In this document: positions 1-10,873 of the stretch, piece by piece
Layout: every line of letters begins with the position of its first letter
Numbering within the stretch: the stretch's first letter is position 1
Assembly: GCA_950022655.1 (NCBI GenBank)
Contig: OX465584.1
Coordinates: 60,700,841 to 60,764,840, forward strand
Direction of reading: 5' to 3'
Length of the DNA: 64,000 bases
Source of the DNA: Alentia gelatinosa
Taxonomy: Eukaryota; Annelida; Polychaeta; Phyllodocida; Polynoidae
Notes under the pieces: model-generated
What the model saw: the letters and a program-made list of their open reading frames with translations, nothing else
Databases searched by the model: none
What the model was told of the DNA's origin: nothing
Program-made: the position numbers and the translations under genes

Positions 1-24
1 CCAGAGCTACACAAAGTCAGCTCT

Positions 25-662
25 GGGACCCGTTTCAATCGAATGGGTCACTAAGCCACTTGGTGACATGACTAGTGACAGCAATAGTGACAGGAATAGT
101 GACAAAATTTAATTCTCGTTTCAAAAGGCATGTCACTATTGGGGTGGTGTGTCAGTTCACTGTTGGCGACATAGTGACATTGCTGCCTGGGCCTTACAAT
201 GGATGGTGTTAGCGCTATCGGGAACAAGTGGTGTCAAGGTGAAAGTCGCTGCAGAAATTAGTGACAGTCTTGAGTAATCCTACACTGGCCATCAGAGCAG
301 CATTTTCTATGACAAAATTCAAATGCGAATATCGTTGGATTGCATGGGCCGATATCCTTCATATTTGGCATGTTTATAAGTTGTATGTGTCCCTAACTAA
401 AGTTAAAGTTTCGTAGCTTAATTCCTACAGGAAGCAAAGTTACGCATTTGTGACAATAGAAGCGAGAGGGTATACGCTCTCGCTATTTCCGACACAATAG
501 TGGCACCAATAGTGACCGGACATCGGTACATGCTGCTATTGGCGCCTGTCTGTTATCCTATGTCGCAGAATTATTTGTCCCTTAAGTACTGAAACGCGAA
601 GTGCCGCTATTGTGTCCTGCGACACAATAACTGACGTCCTACAGTCTATTGAAACGGGCCCC
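25..662. repeat. TIR element, 'gggacccgtttcaat' family
   Basis: The segment begins with gggacccgtttcaat and ends with attgaaacgggcccc, inverted copies with one mismatch. Inside are many copies of 'gtgaca' and its complement (gtgacagcaatagtgac and similar), so the interior is itself partly self-complementary. No coding frame is apparent. The ends resemble those of the elements near 4,597, 12,723 and 13,708, suggesting a shared non-autonomous DNA transposon superfamily. Target-site duplications could not be defined. Confidence 0.55.
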
Positions 663-829
663 TGGTCGGGTTAGATGAGCGGCCGCCTTGAACCAGTAGC
701 AGAATAGACGAAAACAGGGATTCGTTTTAAAGAGTGTAAACAAATGGATTATGGAAGTATATCGGTTTAAAAAATCCACCAAGGCTGCGCTGATTCTAAT
801 GCCACATCACTGAATGCAGCACCTTTATC

Positions 830-1860
830 CTATCCCTAAAGAAAAACTCTATAGGCTTAACATTGGGTCACTGTATTTGGTATGGAGTTGAGAAAAATGA
901 TAAATATCGCTCTAGTGGGATACACTTGACAAATGACGTCATTTGTTAATGGACCAATGAACGAGCACGACACTAGAGAGTCTGAAAGTAGTTCCTTCAC
1001 TAGTAATCTTCACTAGTAGTAATCTTCACTGATTATCGGTGAGTTTTATGTCGTTTCTTAAATTGCTGAAGTAATTTAGACGGGGTAGGATCAATTCTAA
1101 ACCAAACGAGAGTTAGTCGTGTTGTTGTTTATCGCACGACGGCGAGTTCGCATTCTCGGGAGCGGAGCCTACGTCACTAAGATACACTGCGTTGCTTGAT
1201 TGTCTCACTCTGCAGTTTATTTTCCCGAAAGCGGTGCAGTGCACTCCCACACGCACGAAGGGTTAAACAACTTTTCACTCCATTGCAACCAATGTTAAAT
1301 GCACTGTATATCTCTGGTGATATCTCAGTAAATATACAACATAGAGACATTAAACAAAAAATGTCACATGGCTGAAGAGCTGGGGAAGATATTTGGTGGT
1401 TTTTTTTCTATCAATTCGTTTTGCAGAGATCCTTATAGTTGGTCTTATTTCCAGCAATCTGCCGAAATTGCAATGTCAGGCTGCTACAAGTGTCAAAATA
1501 AAAACTTGCTCAAAAGTAAATAAATCTTTAAATTTAAGCATTCATACTTCTATCCTGCAAAGACTTTTGATATATCTTGTTAGGAACACATCAAACTACC
1601 TTTAATTACACATATTTATCATGTACAGAGAGTTCAAACATCGATTTTCGTAACGCTGGTTGAGCGATAATAACAGAAAGCTAGGGTGTGCGAAACTGGC
1701 AATACCCTTTGCCCCTAGCGGTTGTCAAAGAAACTAAATGTTCCGCTCCCAAGAATATCACTGATCTCGGCTTCGCCTCTGGCAGTAATACACAAACTCG
1801 CCGTCGTGCGATAAACAACAACACTCTCTCTCGTTTGGTTTTTCCTAAGTATCCCATCAA
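830..1860. repeat. Inverted-repeat element (AACGAGAGTTAGTC family), interrupted
   Basis: A left arm at about 1,085-1,150 (taggat, aaccaaacgagagttagtc, tgtttatcgcacgacggcg) is matched in inverse orientation at about 1,785-1,850. The roughly 630 bases between are AT-rich and not obviously part of the hairpin. The stretch 830-960 (taggcttaacattgggtcac, atgacgtcatttgt) recurs near 28,930-29,060 and 39,610-39,740 in the opposite orientation. The short open frames here follow the arms and are not genes. Confidence 0.6.
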
Positions 1861-2234
1861 ACAGGATGCAAATGCTGAGCTCATGGACTTGGATGTGCAA
1901 GTCCGTACTGCTCTGCATGAAGTGTTATGCAATGGCTACATGGTGGCTTTGCCAATTTTTAAAGAGATATACTTTCAAAGTTCGTTTATGCTCTCTTTTC
2001 AAGTGCCAAACCACTTTGCATATGACCTTATATGGCAAGCTCTGTTTCGGTGTATCTACTTGTTACGCTCCTACCAGATCTTTCGCACTGCTTGGAGAGT
2101 GTGTTAAATCAAAACCTCAAAGCCAATATTTCACTTCCTTATTTTCCATTACTGAGTATTTTTCTCAAAATATAATGATCATAAATCTTGGTTTTTTCAT
2201 CGATTTTTTAGCTATGAATATTTCATATTGGGTA

Positions 2235-2470
2235 TGTCTGCTTTGAGAGTACATACAGACTTCCATCGTTCTGCAAAAAAATTATCCCTTCACTATATGG
2301 GTGCTATTCACTGTGCTATTGGGGAAGTAGCAGGGAGCCAGTGTCTCAGGGTCTTAGAGGTTTGCCCATCTGACCATGACCAATCACCAATCCATAGACT
2401 GAATGTAGCTGAAAACTTTTATTTGTTATTCAGTTATAATTGCACGCTCATTCATCAATGATGAACATTC
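2235..2470. repeat. Dispersed repeat family ('clinched' by gctcattcatcaatgatgaac)
   Basis: This shares long stretches with 8,870-9,200 (inverted), 9,880-10,200, 38,870-39,190 and 44,215-44,575. Shared landmarks are 'tgctattcactgtgctattg', 'gccagtgtctcagggt', 'tgaccatgaccaatcac' and a tail 'gctcattcatcaatgatgaa'. It has no coding capacity. Five copies in 45 kb mark it as a mobile or formerly mobile repeat. Confidence 0.6.
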
Positions 2471-3246
2471 TAATTGACCCTAGTTACTATATGCCTGTGA
2501 GCGAATGTCTATGAAATACTACCCGCTTCTAGGGGTGATTTCAAACTGTTGGACCTATCGGGGACCTCCCGATAGGTCACGATTTCCCCATTTCAAATCG
2601 TAGCGATCGGGAAGCATGTCGTGGCCTATCGTGGTAGGTGGGGGTCCCCTCATAAGGTGCCTTTCTATTGGCCAACGAAAACGGTATAGATTTTTTTAGT
2701 TCTCCTAGTAGCCTATTTCCATTGGCCATCACCGATATAGAGTCAGGAACCAACGACAGACCTTTAACACTGCTGACGCAAAATGTCCTACCATCTACAA
2801 ACTGCCTGACTGTATATATCTGTCTGTATTTTTTGTGATCTACATCTTTGAATTTTTCAAAATAACTCGTTTTACATTTTTTAACCCCCCCCCCCATTGT
2901 ATGTTTTTTGAATGCAGACACAGTTTTAAACTTATTTTCAAAATAATTCTTGTTACATTTTATGAACCTCCACCAGAGAAAGAAAGCGGCAGCCGAAAAA
3001 GCAACCCCAGTGTGAAAAGAAGTTGTCTCCATTGCAGATAAATATAATTGAGAAGTTTAGACAAGTACAACTCAACAGCTGCCCAATTCGGTTTAGATGA
3101 TGGCTTTTTATTTGAACAAAGTTACAACGTTTCGGCTGCGTAAGTGGCCTTTATCAAGTCATAATAAATTATAAATATAATTGTCCGTATTGTATAAGGT
3201 TGCACTGGAATAATTTCTGATTTTTTTTTACTCATTATTTCTACAG

Positions 3247-4178
3247 GTAATAGCCATGGTGTATGCGGAGATGGGACAAGCAGTCCAGAATGCAATACCA
3301 GAGCGGAAAAGTTCTACGGCTGTGCAGATATTCGCATTACAGGAAGCACTGGAGCCAGTAACGCAAGGTCAACCTCCAACAGGAATGGTGACAGTAACTC
3401 AAATCCGAACCGCAATGCAAACACTGGCAGGAACTCCAATGGTAATGCAAATAGAGGGAGTAACTGGGGTGCTAACAGTGGGGCAGGTGGGTCGAATAGT
3501 GGTGGTGGAACAGCATCTGAATGTGAGGCAGTTCAGCTCCTCAAATCAAGCAACATGGACACTTGGTGCAGGGATAACTGTAGGGTAGGGCACTGCCCAT
3601 CTTCACACTGTATCTGCAATGGAGGCCAGTCTGGGAATAACAATGGTGGAGCAGGCACTAATGTGCCTAGTAACAGAGGTAGGACCTCAGACGGGAATCG
3701 CAACAACAACAATGCAGGCCGAAATGGTAATGGTGGCAATGGTAGAAACTCAAATGGTAATCCTACCAGAAATGTAAACTCAAATGGTAATGGTAATACT
3801 CGTCCAAATTCAAATGGTAATGAAAATAGTCGGCCGTATTCAAATGGTAATGAAAACAGTCGTTCGTATTCGAATGGTAATGAAAACAGTCGTTCGTATT
3901 CAAATGGTAATGGTAACAGTGGCATGAATCCAAATGGTAATGGGAACAGGGGTAGAACAAACTCAAATGGTAATGGAAACAGTGGTAGGACAAACTCAAA
4001 TGGTAATGGAAACAGTGGCAGAGCTGGGTCGAGTAATGGTGGTGCTGGTGGATCAGCCTCTGCTTGTCAAGCAGCAGCCCCCTTTACATCACAAAGCATG
4101 ACTGACTGGTGTATCGCTAACTGTAGGGTGGGCAACTGTCCAACTTCACATTGCAATGATGCATGTCGAAGAATGTAG
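3247..4178 (+). CDS. C-terminal exon of a chitin-binding/LPMO-like (AA15-type) secreted protein with two Cys modules
   Basis: This is a partial gene, last exon only. The exon follows a strong pyrimidine tract and CTACAG (AG at 3,245-3,246) and is entered in phase 1; the frame is open for 309 codons to TAG at 4,176-4,178. Residues 6-30 carry CGDG, a Cys and EKFYGCADI, which I recognise as the end of the chitin-binding type-4/LPMO fold (AA15-like in animals). The copper-binding His residues would lie in upstream exons, which I could not find in this window. A module C-x14-C-x3-C-x4-C-x4-C-x-C follows at residues 92-123 (WCRDNCRVGHCPSSHC). Next is a ~145-residue Asn/Gly/Ser linker built of SNGNGNS-type repeats. 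A second module with the same spacing (C273 to C306, WCIANCRVGNCPTSHC) ends the protein. The family link rests on remembered motif resemblance; the frame, splice site and paired modules are visible. Activity is unproven. Confidence 0.72.
3700..4040 (+). repeat. In-frame low-complexity repeat (Asn/Gly/Ser linker)
   Basis: The DNA repeats 'tcaaatggtaatg' at intervals of about 30-36 bases, encoding SNGNGNSGRTN and SNGNENSRSY variants. Two neighbouring units near 3,840-3,900 are almost identical, which indicates recent slippage or unequal exchange. The period stays a multiple of three, so the frame is preserved. Confidence 0.85.
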
Positions 4179-4187
4179 AGAGGCACC

Positions 4188-4576
4188 CAGAGGAGGTGTG
4201 AAGCGAAGCGCCCCCTATAGGGACCCAACTCATATATGCGATCGCGGCAGGCGTCACTTTCCAACCTGCCAGCAGAGGGGAAGGAGCTCTTGACAATGGA
4301 CTGTGTGTGGCTTGTAAGCCATAGCCTATGAGAAATAACGTTGTATTAAACAACACCAAACAGCCATAAAACGTGGAGCTCTATTGAGCTTTATTGTGGT
4401 TTGGAGTACATTAGATATCACTCTATCAATAGCTGAAAAGATTTTTGATAGAGCTCTAACAGTTTGTATGTAATAGCTGTTACTAGTTAGCCTATTTTAG
4501 TACAGGAAGCCACATTCAGCTGTCATTTGAGACCATGCCAAAACGATAGGGGGCGCTACGCTTCACACCTCCTCTG
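4188..4576. mobile_element. 389-bp MITE with ~31-bp TIRs and 9-bp target duplication
   Basis: The left end CAGAGGAGGTGTGAAGCG and right end CGCTTCACACCTCCTCTG are inverted copies that extend to about 31 bp (through GCGCCCCCTAT) with one mismatch. Both sides are flanked by AGAGGCACC (4,179-4,187 and 4,577-4,585). The left duplication starts directly after the TAG of the upstream exon, so the element sits at the very start of the 3' UTR. ATTAAA at 4,345-4,350 inside it could serve as the poly(A) signal. The TSD of 8-9 bp suggests a hAT- or Mutator-like origin; this is an inference. Confidence 0.85.
4345..4350 (+). promoter_or_regulatory. Candidate polyadenylation signal ATTAAA
   Basis: ATTAAA lies 167 bases after the stop codon of the LPMO-like exon, inside the MITE. 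It is the common variant signal. It could be a chance match, because the region is AT-rich and no cleavage site can be seen. Confidence 0.3.
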
Positions 4577-4596
4577 AGAGGCACCTGAGCTATACA

Positions 4597-4895
4597 GGGA
4601 CCTGTTTCAGTAGTTTCGTGACATTAGGCCTAGGCAGACATCAACAGCGGCACCAACGATGCAAGCAACAGCGGAAAAAGTCTAGCAAATATCAGCGGAT
4701 CGGAGCCGCCAATCTTCTTCATATTTGTATCGATTATAGGTTATATGTATCCCCTACTAATGTTAAAGTGTCATTGCTTAATTTCTACTGGAAGTGAGTG
4801 AAATTCTGCGTGTTATTGATTGCAGTCTTGTGATCTGTCCGTATGGTGTCACAGACGCCACCTAGACATGTCACGAAACTACTGAAACAGGTCCC
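4597..4895. mobile_element. MITE with 'gggacctgtttcagtagttt' TIRs
   Basis: gggacctgtttcagtagttt at the left is the inverse of aaactactgaaacaggtccc at the right, with gtgaca/tgtcac continuing the match. Close copies occur at 12,884-13,155 and related longer ones at 12,723-13,303 and 13,708-14,014. It has no coding capacity. Confidence 0.8.
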
Positions 4896-4899
4896 AGGT

Positions 4900-6830
4900 T
4901 TCCTGCCGCATTAAAGTATGGGACAGGTAACGCACAGCTTGTGCAATGAGTGAACGACCTTGAACTTACACTGGTTCTCCAGTTCTTCAAAATGGCAAGG
5001 AGAGGCAGTACAACCTCTCTCCATCATGAGATTTCTCAAAAAGCTTATCTACACTCATTTAAAATGCATTGAAATTCAAGAAAATGGAATGGCAATGTTT
5101 CTAAAGATATAAGAAAACTTCTCTAAGAGACTAACATTTTTCGCCATGCCCTCTAGTGGGGAACCAGCATAGAATCCAACAAGTATATCTGTCAGGTACC
5201 AGCTGAATGCAATACCACAATGCACCAGAAAGAAAGGGGAGTTATCTGGCCAAATATGTGAGTGGCCACATTGGCCAGTCTTCCAGGCTATGCTTGAGCA
5301 GGCACATGTTCTTTACCTTACCATTCAATGGAGCTTGTTTATTTTTTGTTCTACATGGTTTCCTATTGGTTCTTTAGGCTCAATCAGCTCTATGATAAAA
5401 CTATTGCTTAAGGGAAGTTTGTGAGGCATAAGTAGTGTTTCCATCAGCCAATAATTAGCCAGAAAACTACTAGTTTTATTACATATATATTGATTAGTTG
5501 CTGGTAGCCAACAATTACTACTATTACAGAGGCTGATTCCACCAGACTAGAGGCTTTATCGGAAAGTTACTGGTGTCTTTGGAATGTATCAAAGATTATC
5601 TAATTTCAAGAATTTTCTCGCACGATTAATCGTATTGGCGCCCGAAATTACCAGAAAAAAAGTGCGCTTTTACCGCCAGCTATGCTTACACGATATATTT
5701 GCCGATATTACCCGAATTTATATTTTGGCAAGTTTCAGTTGTTCGGTGGAATCGGCGCCTATTGGCAAGAGTAAAGGTGGAATTCCATGTGCATGAATTT
5801 AGCGGCGATGTTGCAGGAAGTGGCGCATGAACAGGTGATCGTGTGCTAGTCGTCATGTAATTTGGTGGGTTTTTTTTATTATAATTTTTTTTATTCAAGT
5901 AAATAGCATTCATTCACCTTAGCCAGGCGTTCTTACATGTAGCATTTAACAACAAGTATATATAGATACATCCTCAAGATGAACAGTAAATAATCTGGAC
6001 GATACAGGACAGGACAGGACAAAACAGGACAGACAAAATTAAATGGGAAATCATATTCTTTCTCTTCTCCACCTGCCAACTAAAAAGCCGCCGATAATTT
6101 TCATGCTGTACAAAGTCAGTCGGTGGTTTTCCTTGTGAAAGGTCAGTGATACATGATCTGTGACCTACATTGCAAAGATGTTCAACGACTTTTGGTAGTA
6201 AAATGCAGAGCATCACTGATTAATTCAATGTGTTTTAATTTTATTGGTGGGTGTAGAAGTTGTCGGTGATGCCATATTGCATAAAGCAGGAGAGAAAAAT
6301 CGTTGGCCATTTCTGTTTCCACCTGACGACTATTGCACTAAATTTGTCGCATAATCAGTCGGCGATGCGAAATGCCATAATCGGGGGTCAATATGGGCAG
6401 GTGGAAACGCCGCAATAGTGGAATAGCTACACATGCTTCGAGTTGGTAGGCTTTCGATGAACATGCCACAAACATGATCGCCACTAAATTGTGTAAATGG
6501 AATTCCATCTATTACTGGTTAGTGGTATTTTCACTTGAAATAAGATGTCAATGTATATCAACCGAATATTAAAATCATAACCAAGAGCTTCACCTATGAT
6601 TTTACAGCATGTTTCTATTCTTTGTCGGATGGTGGTACCAGGTTTTCTCATTTTGGGTACAGATGTTTTATCAGACAATGTGTTATCGGACTCAACAAAC
6701 AGTGGTCAAAACCTGTAAAGGTAAACTGGATCTTATACTTGTATATGTTGAAATGCTCTTGCTTATTGGTTATAAAAGAAAATTGATATTCGCTCAATTG
6801 TTTTCCATATACAAGCTGCCGGTGCACCCC
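4900..6830. other. Gene-free stretch with diffuse repeats
   Basis: I see no exon. Around 5,440-5,830 and 6,050-6,420 there are phrases such as 'gccaattattaccagaaaa', 'gtcggtggt' and 'ggccattt' that recur in the 'cgtttccattggcc' elements near 2,640, 15,198 and 25,250, so these are probably old copies. A short (acagg)n-like run, ggacaggacaggacaaaac, lies near 6,005-6,030. Confidence 0.5.
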
Positions 6831-6834
6831 TCTC

Positions 6835-7043
6835 ATAAGATCTCACACTCTCTAAGCAGTATTCTGTACTCTAACTATGCTCTATTGAGAAGAATTCTTA
6901 ACGAACTAGGCTTAGAGCCTTGAGAATCCACTGGCCTGCAATGATGCCACCTAGCGGGAATACTGTTTGCCAGTGAATTCTCAAGGCTGTAAGCCTAGTT
7001 TGTCAAGAATTCTTAGAGAGTGTGAGATCTTATGAGAGGGGTG
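6835..7043. repeat. 209-bp imperfect palindrome
   Basis: caccCCTCTCATAAGATC at the left is matched by GATCTTATGAGAGGGGTG at the right. The complementarity continues inward through cacactctctaag, agaattctta and taggctta. The centre is about 'cactggcctgcaatgatgcc'. It would fold into a long hairpin and is a probable foldback MITE. No coding content. Confidence 0.8.
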
Positions 7044-7049
7044 GCTATT

Positions 7050-8680
7050 TATAAGAAGTTATCTGCTTTTTATACATAAATCCCTATTTGTATGTCCTGC
7101 CTTACACAATATCACTCTTCTCCGCTCATATCATTAGCGTGAAGCTTAAAGTGATCGCTAATTAAGTTATCACTAATTATACTATTAATTAGTATCTAAA
7201 CGGTACCTATACATGTATTATCATGTTAACTCATTTCTTTACTGCAGTGGCTTTATTTCATTTGTAATAAATGGAAACGTCTGATACCATCGAATGGTTT
7301 TTGTGTGTTTTGTTAAAAGTATGTGATGAAAAAAAAACTTATTTTCACTGTATGCAAAAGAAGCCCGTTGGAAAACTATAGCTAAATCCGTTGATGATAA
7401 TCGATAATTTAATGGTTCTTAGAAGGAAACCCACGAGATGAAAATAGCTTGGTCCATACTCCACCGAGTTTGACCGCAGAGTAATTCACGAAGCAAACGA
7501 GGTGGAGTACAGACCATGTCATTTTAATTGGTTGGGTTTCTGATTTTATCTCACCCTATAAAACATTATCAATCAATGAAATAATAATAAATCGATACAG
7601 CCATGGCAAAAGTGCGTATCTTGAGGAGTTATCTTTATTTTTAGAGATACGATACACTCTAATTCAGGAAATACCACATCGATAATGTTGACCAGGACAC
7701 ATAGAACAACAATGTATTATTTCAGGCACTAACTGCTCTGCTCCAAATCAAACTAAGAAAGTATTGATTTGGAACACTTAAACTGAAATAATAAAATGAA
7801 CAATATAGTTTATAAATAATACTACACACAAATATTCTTAAACTATACCATACTGCATCAGAAGAGAGAACGAGATCTCTGAGGCTCGGATCATAATTTG
7901 AGCCATATATTAATCAATATTAGATAGCATGCCTCAATCTGGATACCATTATATTTACATGGTGCAAACATGAAATAGGTGAATAGTAAGTGATGACTGG
8001 TTATAAAACACACCCCACCCTGCATCTCTGAGACTCACTGTCACCTTCACAGCTGATGACTAAAGACATCATCGTAATCGCGGTAAACGTTGCCGTAAAA
8101 AAAACGTGAGTATTTGCTATCTCCTTAGATTTCATCAAAAAGCGACCATACCTATCAGGTAGACATGAATATTCCCTACTGTTACGTCTTTATTTGACGT
8201 TTCTAGGGTGAATATCGGCGGAGATATCTTGAAACAAAGTACACTTTGGGACAGCGTGATATATAAACAATGAATACTTACTACAAATCATTACTAACTT
8301 AACTATCTGATAACAAAGTCTAACTTCATGGTCTCTTTATCAAAAGACTCACAAAAAAAGAAATGAAAACATGGATAAGGGTCTTCGAGAGTACTACAAT
8401 CTCCAACCACAATAGCCTGTTGTGACATAGACTACCAAGACAAAAGATCTGCTCAAAGAATGATTGACTCTTCCAGCAGAGATTCTGACGATGGTAGTGA
8501 GAAGATCAGCTAGGTGAGTAAAAGTCAAGGCTGTTCAAATCGGATTCCACCAGAGCTAACGTCAGTGTAGCTCTGGCGGCCAGAGTAGTAAACAATCCTC
8601 TCGCCCATGTAATAATGCCTGGAGGCCTTTGCACCATAAATGGAGAAAGTAGCAAGGTTGATATGGAAAAGTCAAAACTG
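7050..8680. other. AT-rich stretch without recognised gene
   Basis: I see no exon or RNA gene. A short inverted motif pair (ccacgagatg ... cacgaagcaaacgaggtgg) lies at 7,430-7,510; its surroundings ('tctgattttatctcacccta') resemble 18,130-18,190 and 53,560-53,790. At 8,553-8,580 ccagagctaacgtcagtgta begins a hairpin with gctctgg, a motif also seen at 1-26, 12,695, 17,549 and 42,356. Confidence 0.4.
8674..8677 (-). terminator. Pol III terminator of tRNA-Pro (TGG)
   Basis: Four Ts on the minus strand lie six bases past the tRNA 3' end, with a second TTTT at 8,667-8,670 as back-up. Confidence 0.7.
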
Positions 8681-8683
8681 GAT

Positions 8684-8755
8684 GGGCTTGTCCGGGATTT
8701 GAACCCGGGACCTCTCGCACCCAAAGCGAGAATCATACCCCTAGACCAACAAGCC
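8684..8755 (-). tRNA. tRNA-Pro (anticodon TGG)
   Basis: This is a 72-base tRNA with a complete cloverleaf on the minus strand. It has a seven-base acceptor stem GGCTTGT/ACAAGCC with discriminator C, a D arm starting TGGTCTAGGGGTATG, an anticodon stem CTCGC/GCGAG around loop TTTGGGT and a T arm CCGGG-TTCAAAT-CCCGG. The anticodon TGG lies at 8,721-8,723. No intron is present. It closely matches the animal tRNA-Pro-TGG sequence as I know it. An oligo-T terminator (AAAA on the plus strand, 8,674-8,677) follows 6 bases after the 3' end. The internal A and B boxes are intact. Confidence 0.96.
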
Positions 8756-8871
8756 ACGTAGCAATAGGTGGTAGAGGGACCAGTAAAATCTGGGTTGTGA
8801 CCATCGTGATCTTCGATTGGATATAATAAAATACTAGGAGCAAATAGAATCTCCATCATTAATGAATGAGC

Positions 8872-9200
8872 GTGCAATTATACATGAATAATAATTTAAA
8901 GGTTTGGGTTACATTCAGTCTATGGATAGTTTTCTGTAACCTAATTGAACCTAGTCAACCTGCTATTTCTGCAACCACCTGAGTCTAGGATCCAAAAATA
9001 TTAAGGTCAAGCACCAGTAGGTCAATGAGATATTTCGGTCTCTCGTGATTGGTCATGGTCAGCTGAGCATGCTTCTAAGACCCTGAGACACTGGCTCCCT
9101 CCTCCTTTCACACTATCACAGTGAATAGCACACAGATAGTGAAGGGATAGTTTTCTGGCAGAACGCTGAAAGTGTACATATGTGACCACTCTTGTTTTCA
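8872..9200. repeat. Dispersed repeat family copy (inverted relative to 2,235)
   Basis: It carries 'catcattaatgaatgagcgt', 'gattggtcatggtcagctga', 'ccctgagacactggctccct' and 'gaatagcacacagatagtga', which are the reverse complements of the 2,235-2,470 landmarks. Non-coding. Confidence 0.6.
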
Positions 9201-9399
9201 GGAAAACAAGGAAAAAACAAGGAGGCAAAGTACATGGCAAAAGGTAAAATACGTAGTCAACCAAAATGTATGATGGAACTGTAGGGATAAAACTGGGCCA
9301 TCTCGCCACATGTTGAAATACCTGAGTCAACCTTGAGTGATTAAACTTATGTTCTTGGTGCACTACTTGCAAGTTTAATATATAGGTCACATACAGTTC

Positions 9400-9860
9400 C
9401 AGCTAGACTTGCTCAAGTCTTTGATTATGAACATTCATTACATGATTAAACATAATAAGAGCAAAGTTCATTAAAGTATGTATCCTTTTCTGACTGGCCC
9501 ATGAATCAAAGACTTGTCCACTATGTATCAAATCTCCTGTTAATGGTCCCAAGTCACTCCCTGTAACCCTATACCTCCTCCTTCCCCTACCCCTCCCCTC
9601 CTCCAGTTCCCTGTCTGCCTGTGTTGTCATAGCAATAGATTTTGCCTGTTCCTGACTGTGACCCGATTTAGATCAAAGTGAGAGGGTATCAATTTCCGAG
9701 CAGATATCCTGACCAGTAGGCAGGATATCTGTATGGAGAGTGTTGGGAAAACTGGGGCTAAACAGCGCCAGAAATCCAACACCATTACCGATTGTACCAG
9801 TCCCTGTATCCCAGCGAGGAGGGTAGCCATAGGATGCAGGGACTGGAGGCAGTCTAGGTT
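9400..9860. repeat. Dispersed ~450-bp repeat ('gacttgctcaagtctttgat')
   Basis: This stretch is co-linear with 43,700-44,155. Shared landmarks are 'gacttgctcaagtctttgat', 'tatgaacattcatta', 'cttgtccactatg', 'tgcctgtgttgtcatagcaa', 'gtgagagggtatca' and 'ccgattgtaccagtccctgt'. A truncated copy lies at 15,030-15,130. It contains no recognised protein-coding sequence. Confidence 0.7.
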
Positions 9861-9879
9861 CTAGGGTACTGCAAAGACA

Positions 9880-10200
9880 CTGATCCCTTCACTATATGTG
9901 TGCTACTCACTGTGCTACTGGCAAAGGAGCAGGGTGCCAGTGTCCCAGTGTATTAGAAGCCTGCCCAACTGACCATGACCAATCACTCAAGACAGAAATA
10001 CCTGATTTGATTGACCTACTTGTGGTTGATATATTTGAATCCTAGACACAGGCAGTTGAAAAAATGGCAAGTTGACATGGTGCAAGAGGGTTACAGATAA
10101 GGATCCAAAGACTCAGTGCAACCCAAACCTTTTAATTGCTATTCTTTTATAATTAGACGCTCATTCAGCAATGTTGAACATACTTTTTGCTCCTAGTTTT
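9880..10200. repeat. Dispersed repeat family copy
   Basis: Third copy of the family described at 2,235, in the same orientation, with the landmarks 'gtgctactcactgtgctact', 'gccagtgtcccagtgt' and 'tgaccatgaccaatcact' and the tail 'gctcattcagcaatgttgaa'. Confidence 0.6.
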
Positions 10201-10495
10201 TAGAAGTCTTTATGTGAGTAAACATTTCTTGCATTTGTAGGCAGTTTGTTTCAGATGTTGGGTACCCCAAAGCAATATGTCTCCTGGGGGCAAGGATGCT
10301 TTAAGACATTCAGGAAAGTTTCACTGAAGAATCTCTTCATTGCCATAACTTATTTTCTTCAAATATAAAATAATGATTTTCACACACTTTTTCTCATAGT
10401 TTATACAAAAACTTTAGATTCTCCTGTATATATATAATGCTTTTCTGTTACACTTGTTAAATAGCTAGCAGGCTATGGATAAGTCAAAAGGGAAG

Positions 10496-10550
10496 TGGCC
10501 TCTCCGGGATTTGTACCCGGGACCTCTCGCACCCAAAGCGAGAATCACAC
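10496..10550 (-). pseudogene. Truncated tRNA-Pro (TGG) pseudogene
   Basis: The T arm, variable region and anticodon arm match the gene at 8,684 base for base over most of their length, with anticodon TGG at 10,533-10,535. The D arm and 5' acceptor strand are missing, the T loop reads GTA instead of GAA on the plus strand, and the acceptor strand has two changes. Flanking DNA also matches ('tatggataagtcaaaag' before, 'gttgtgaccatcatgatctt' after). The copy therefore arose by duplication of the genomic segment, not by retroposition of the tRNA. Confidence 0.85.
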
Positions 10551-10863
10551 TGTTTTGAGAGAGCAGTAAATATTAGTTGTGACCATCATGATCTTCAATT
10601 TGACATACATGAGTATAAAACCAACTGGGCTTATTACATAACTTGTAGACATTTGAATAATTATAACATTAAAAGTAGAAAAAAAAAATAATCAGAACAT
10701 GAGAGGTGAAAAAATACATGGAGGCAGTGTCCAGTGACACGACTTGATGTGAGCTCTGGTGGGAAGCGATGTAAGTTCCAATCCGGTTGGGTAGCTAGCG
10801 ATTGAGCTGACCTCTAGTGGTTTCCCATGAATATATACACTTAAACGGGTTTAAGTCTCTCAT

Positions 10864-10867
10864 AAAA
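10864..10867 (-). terminator. Pol III terminator of tRNA-Pro (AGG)
   Basis: Minus-strand TTTT six bases past the tRNA 3' end, the same spacing as at the TGG gene. Confidence 0.7.
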
Positions 10868-10873
10868 CAAACT

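Noticed and set aside
1688..2107. 139-codon open frame
   Set aside because: It is made of the arm of an inverted-repeat element and AT-rich DNA, with no domain or splice support.
3256..3588. 110-codon open frame overlapping the LPMO-like exon
   Set aside because: It is a shadow in another frame. The true frame runs from 3,249, includes EKFYGCADI and both Cys modules, and continues to 4,178.
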